Positions 31,668 to 32,849 of a stretch of DNA of 32,849 bases are shown here, piece after piece. The notes below the pieces were generated by a model. The model was not told the origin of the DNA, did not search any database, and saw nothing but the letters and a program-made list of their open reading frames with translations. How positions within the stretch are numbered: the stretch's first letter is position 1; the number at the start of each line of letters is the position of its first letter. The DNA lies in the NCBI GenBank assembly GCA_964510785.1, contig CAZECM010000031.1:1-32849 (forward strand), written 5' to 3'. The position numbers were made by a program, and so were the translations under genes. The stretch is from JAAYZM01 sp964510785 (GTDB lineage: Bacteria; Actinomycetota; Actinomycetes; Actinomycetales; Cellulomonadaceae).

Positions 31668-32849
31668 TCACACGACCACGCGCAGGATCTCCTCGATCGA
31701 CGTCCAGCCCATCGCCACCTTGCGCCAGCCGTCCTCGCGCAGCGTCACCATGCCCTGCTTCACGGCGGTCGCACCGATGTCCGCAGAGGAGGAGTGCGCG
31801 ACGGCGTGACGCTCGATGTCCTCCGTGATGCCCATGACCTCGTGGAGCGCGATGCGCCCCCGGTACCCCGTCTTGGAGCACGTGGGGCAGCCACCGGGTC
31901 GGAAGAGCTCCGGGATCTGCTCGCCGTCGAGCCACGGGAACCGCGCCGCCTTCAGCTCGGTGGGCGTGGGCTCGTAGGGCACCTTGCACTTGTCGCACAG
32001 CTTGCGCGCGAGGCGCTGTGCCACGACGGCGTCGAGCGCGGACCCCACGAGGAACGGCTCGATGCCCATCTCGATGAGTCGCGTGATCGCCGAGGGCGCG
32101 TCGTTGGTGTGGAGCGTGGAGAGCACGAGGTGGCCGGTGAGCGCCGCCTCGATCGCGATCTGCGCGGTCTCGTGGTCACGGATCTCACCGAGGAGCACGA
32201 CGTCGGGGTCCGATCGCAGGATGGACCGCAGCGCGCTCGCGAACGTGAGCCCCGCCTTGGGGTTGACCTGGACCTGGTTGATGCCGGCGAGCCGGTACTC
32301 GACCGGGTCCTCGACCGTGATGACGTTGATCTCGGGCCGCGAGACGGCGTTGAGCGTCGCGTACAGCGTGGTCGACTTGCCCGAGCCCGTGGGGCCCGTG
32401 ACGAGGATCATGCCGTAGGGCTTGGTGTAGCTCTCCTGGAACACGGCGAAGTTCTCGTCGAGGAAGGACAGGTCGCGCAGGTCGAGGCTCGCGGTGGAGT
32501 TGTCGAGGATTCGCATGACGACCTTCTCGCCCCACACGGTGGGGAGGGTCGCCACACGAAGGTCGATCTTGCGGCCGTTGTGCACCACGGACATGCGGCC
32601 GTCCTGCGGCTTGCGGCGCTCGGCGATGTCGATGTCGCTCATGATCTTGATGCGCGAGATCACGCCGGACTGGATCTGCTTGGGCGAGCGCTGCACCTCG
32701 TGGAGCACGCCGTCGATGCGGTACCGCACGAGGAGCTCCTTCTCCCCCGGCTCGACGTGGATGTCCGAGGCCCGGTCGGAGATGGCCTGCGTCACGAGCA
32801 GGTTGACGAAGCGCACGATCGGCGCGTCGTCCTCGCCGATCTGGCCGAG
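31668..32849 (-). CDS. pilB: Type IV pilus extension ATPase PilB, 5' end off the window
   Basis: A hexameric ATPase that drives pilin polymerisation. The frame runs from the right edge (LGQIGEDDAPIVRFVNLL) to a TGA at 31670-31668, 393 residues, about the C-terminal two thirds; the N-terminal MshEN-type domain is outside. Visible: RASDIHVEP, the N-domain hinge, Walker A GPTGSGKST (152-160 of the visible part), EDPVEY Asp box, Walker B VVLLGEIRD, His box GHLVLSTLHT, and a zinc tetracysteine CDKC...CPTC typical of PilB/GspE. The 115-nt spacer to pilT (31553-31667) shows nothing clear. Confidence 0.97.
   Translation of the reverse strand, partial: LGQIGEDDAPIVRFVNLLVTQAISDRASDIHVEPGEKELLVRYRIDGVLHEVQRSPKQIQSGVISRIKIMSDIDIAERRKPQDGRMSVVHNGRKIDLRVATLPTVWGEKVVMRILDNSTASLDLRDLSFLDENFAVFQESYTKPYGMILVTGPTGSGKSTTLYATLNAVSRPEINVITVEDPVEYRLAGINQVQVNPKAGLTFASALRSILRSDPDVVLLGEIRDHETAQIAIEAALTGHLVLSTLHTNDAPSAITRLIEMGIEPFLVGSALDAVVAQRLARKLCDKCKVPYEPTPTELKAARFPWLDGEQIPELFRPGGCPTCSKTGYRGRIALHEVMGITEDIERHAVAHSSSADIGATAVKQGMVTLREDGWRKVAMGWTSIEEILRVVV

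Noticed and set aside
1..32849. tRNA, rRNA, CRISPR, IS element or prophage genes
   Set aside because: None seen on either strand; no repeat arrays, transposase or integrase frames.

Overview
The window is about 32.8 kb of very GC-rich DNA from an actinobacterium. The shikimate and pyrimidine gene order, the monoderm type IV pilus set (no pilP or pilQ), the TANNNT-type -10 boxes and the frequent GTG starts all fit. Secreted proteins with 'YQWLR' Ig-like modules and lysine-rich tails suggest Micrococcales (Cellulomonadaceae or Promicromonosporaceae); that family-level placement is inference.

Layout, left to right. (1) pyrB (cut by the left edge) and pyrR on the minus strand, with a PyrR-binding hairpin in the pyrR leader. 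(2) A plus-strand membrane GGDEF-EAL protein for cyclic di-GMP turnover. (3) Two tandem minus-strand secreted subtilases that share a C-terminal architecture and almost identical terminators. (4) nusB and efp. (5) A two-gene unit, a SatD-family protein plus a small membrane protein, behind a promoter with two copies of an inverted repeat. (6) aroQ, aroB and aroK. (7) A deleted vapC remnant, a membrane alpha/beta hydrolase broken by a 10-N assembly gap, and a divergent 1295-residue secreted fibronectin type III protein. (8) aroC. (9) A minus-strand type IV pilus cluster, transcribed pilB, pilT, pilC, pilA, pilV-like, pilW-like, pilX-like, pilD, pilM, pilN, pilO, with pilB cut by the right edge.

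The conserved backbone (aroC-aroK-aroB-aroQ ... efp-nusB ... pyrR-pyrB) matches the order known in Streptomyces and relatives. Accessory blocks sit at its joints: nusB/pyrR carries the cyclic di-GMP enzyme and the subtilases; aroC/aroK carries the fibronectin protein, hydrolase and vapC remnant; efp/aroQ carries the SatD pair.

The pilus cluster looks complete for a Gram-positive type IVa machine: extension and retraction ATPases, platform, major pilin, three minor pilins, prepilin peptidase and the PilMNO alignment complex. The minor pilin set includes an unusually large, modular PilV-like protein that could form a tip adhesin. The most notable non-textbook signals are the double operator and apparently leaderless promoter of the SatD pair, four starts that all lie exactly 6 nt after a -10-like box, the acid-free lysine-rich C-terminal domains on three secreted proteins, and the structured pilA leader. 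No tRNA, rRNA, CRISPR array, IS element or integrase was seen. No stretch longer than about 200 bases lacks a gene.
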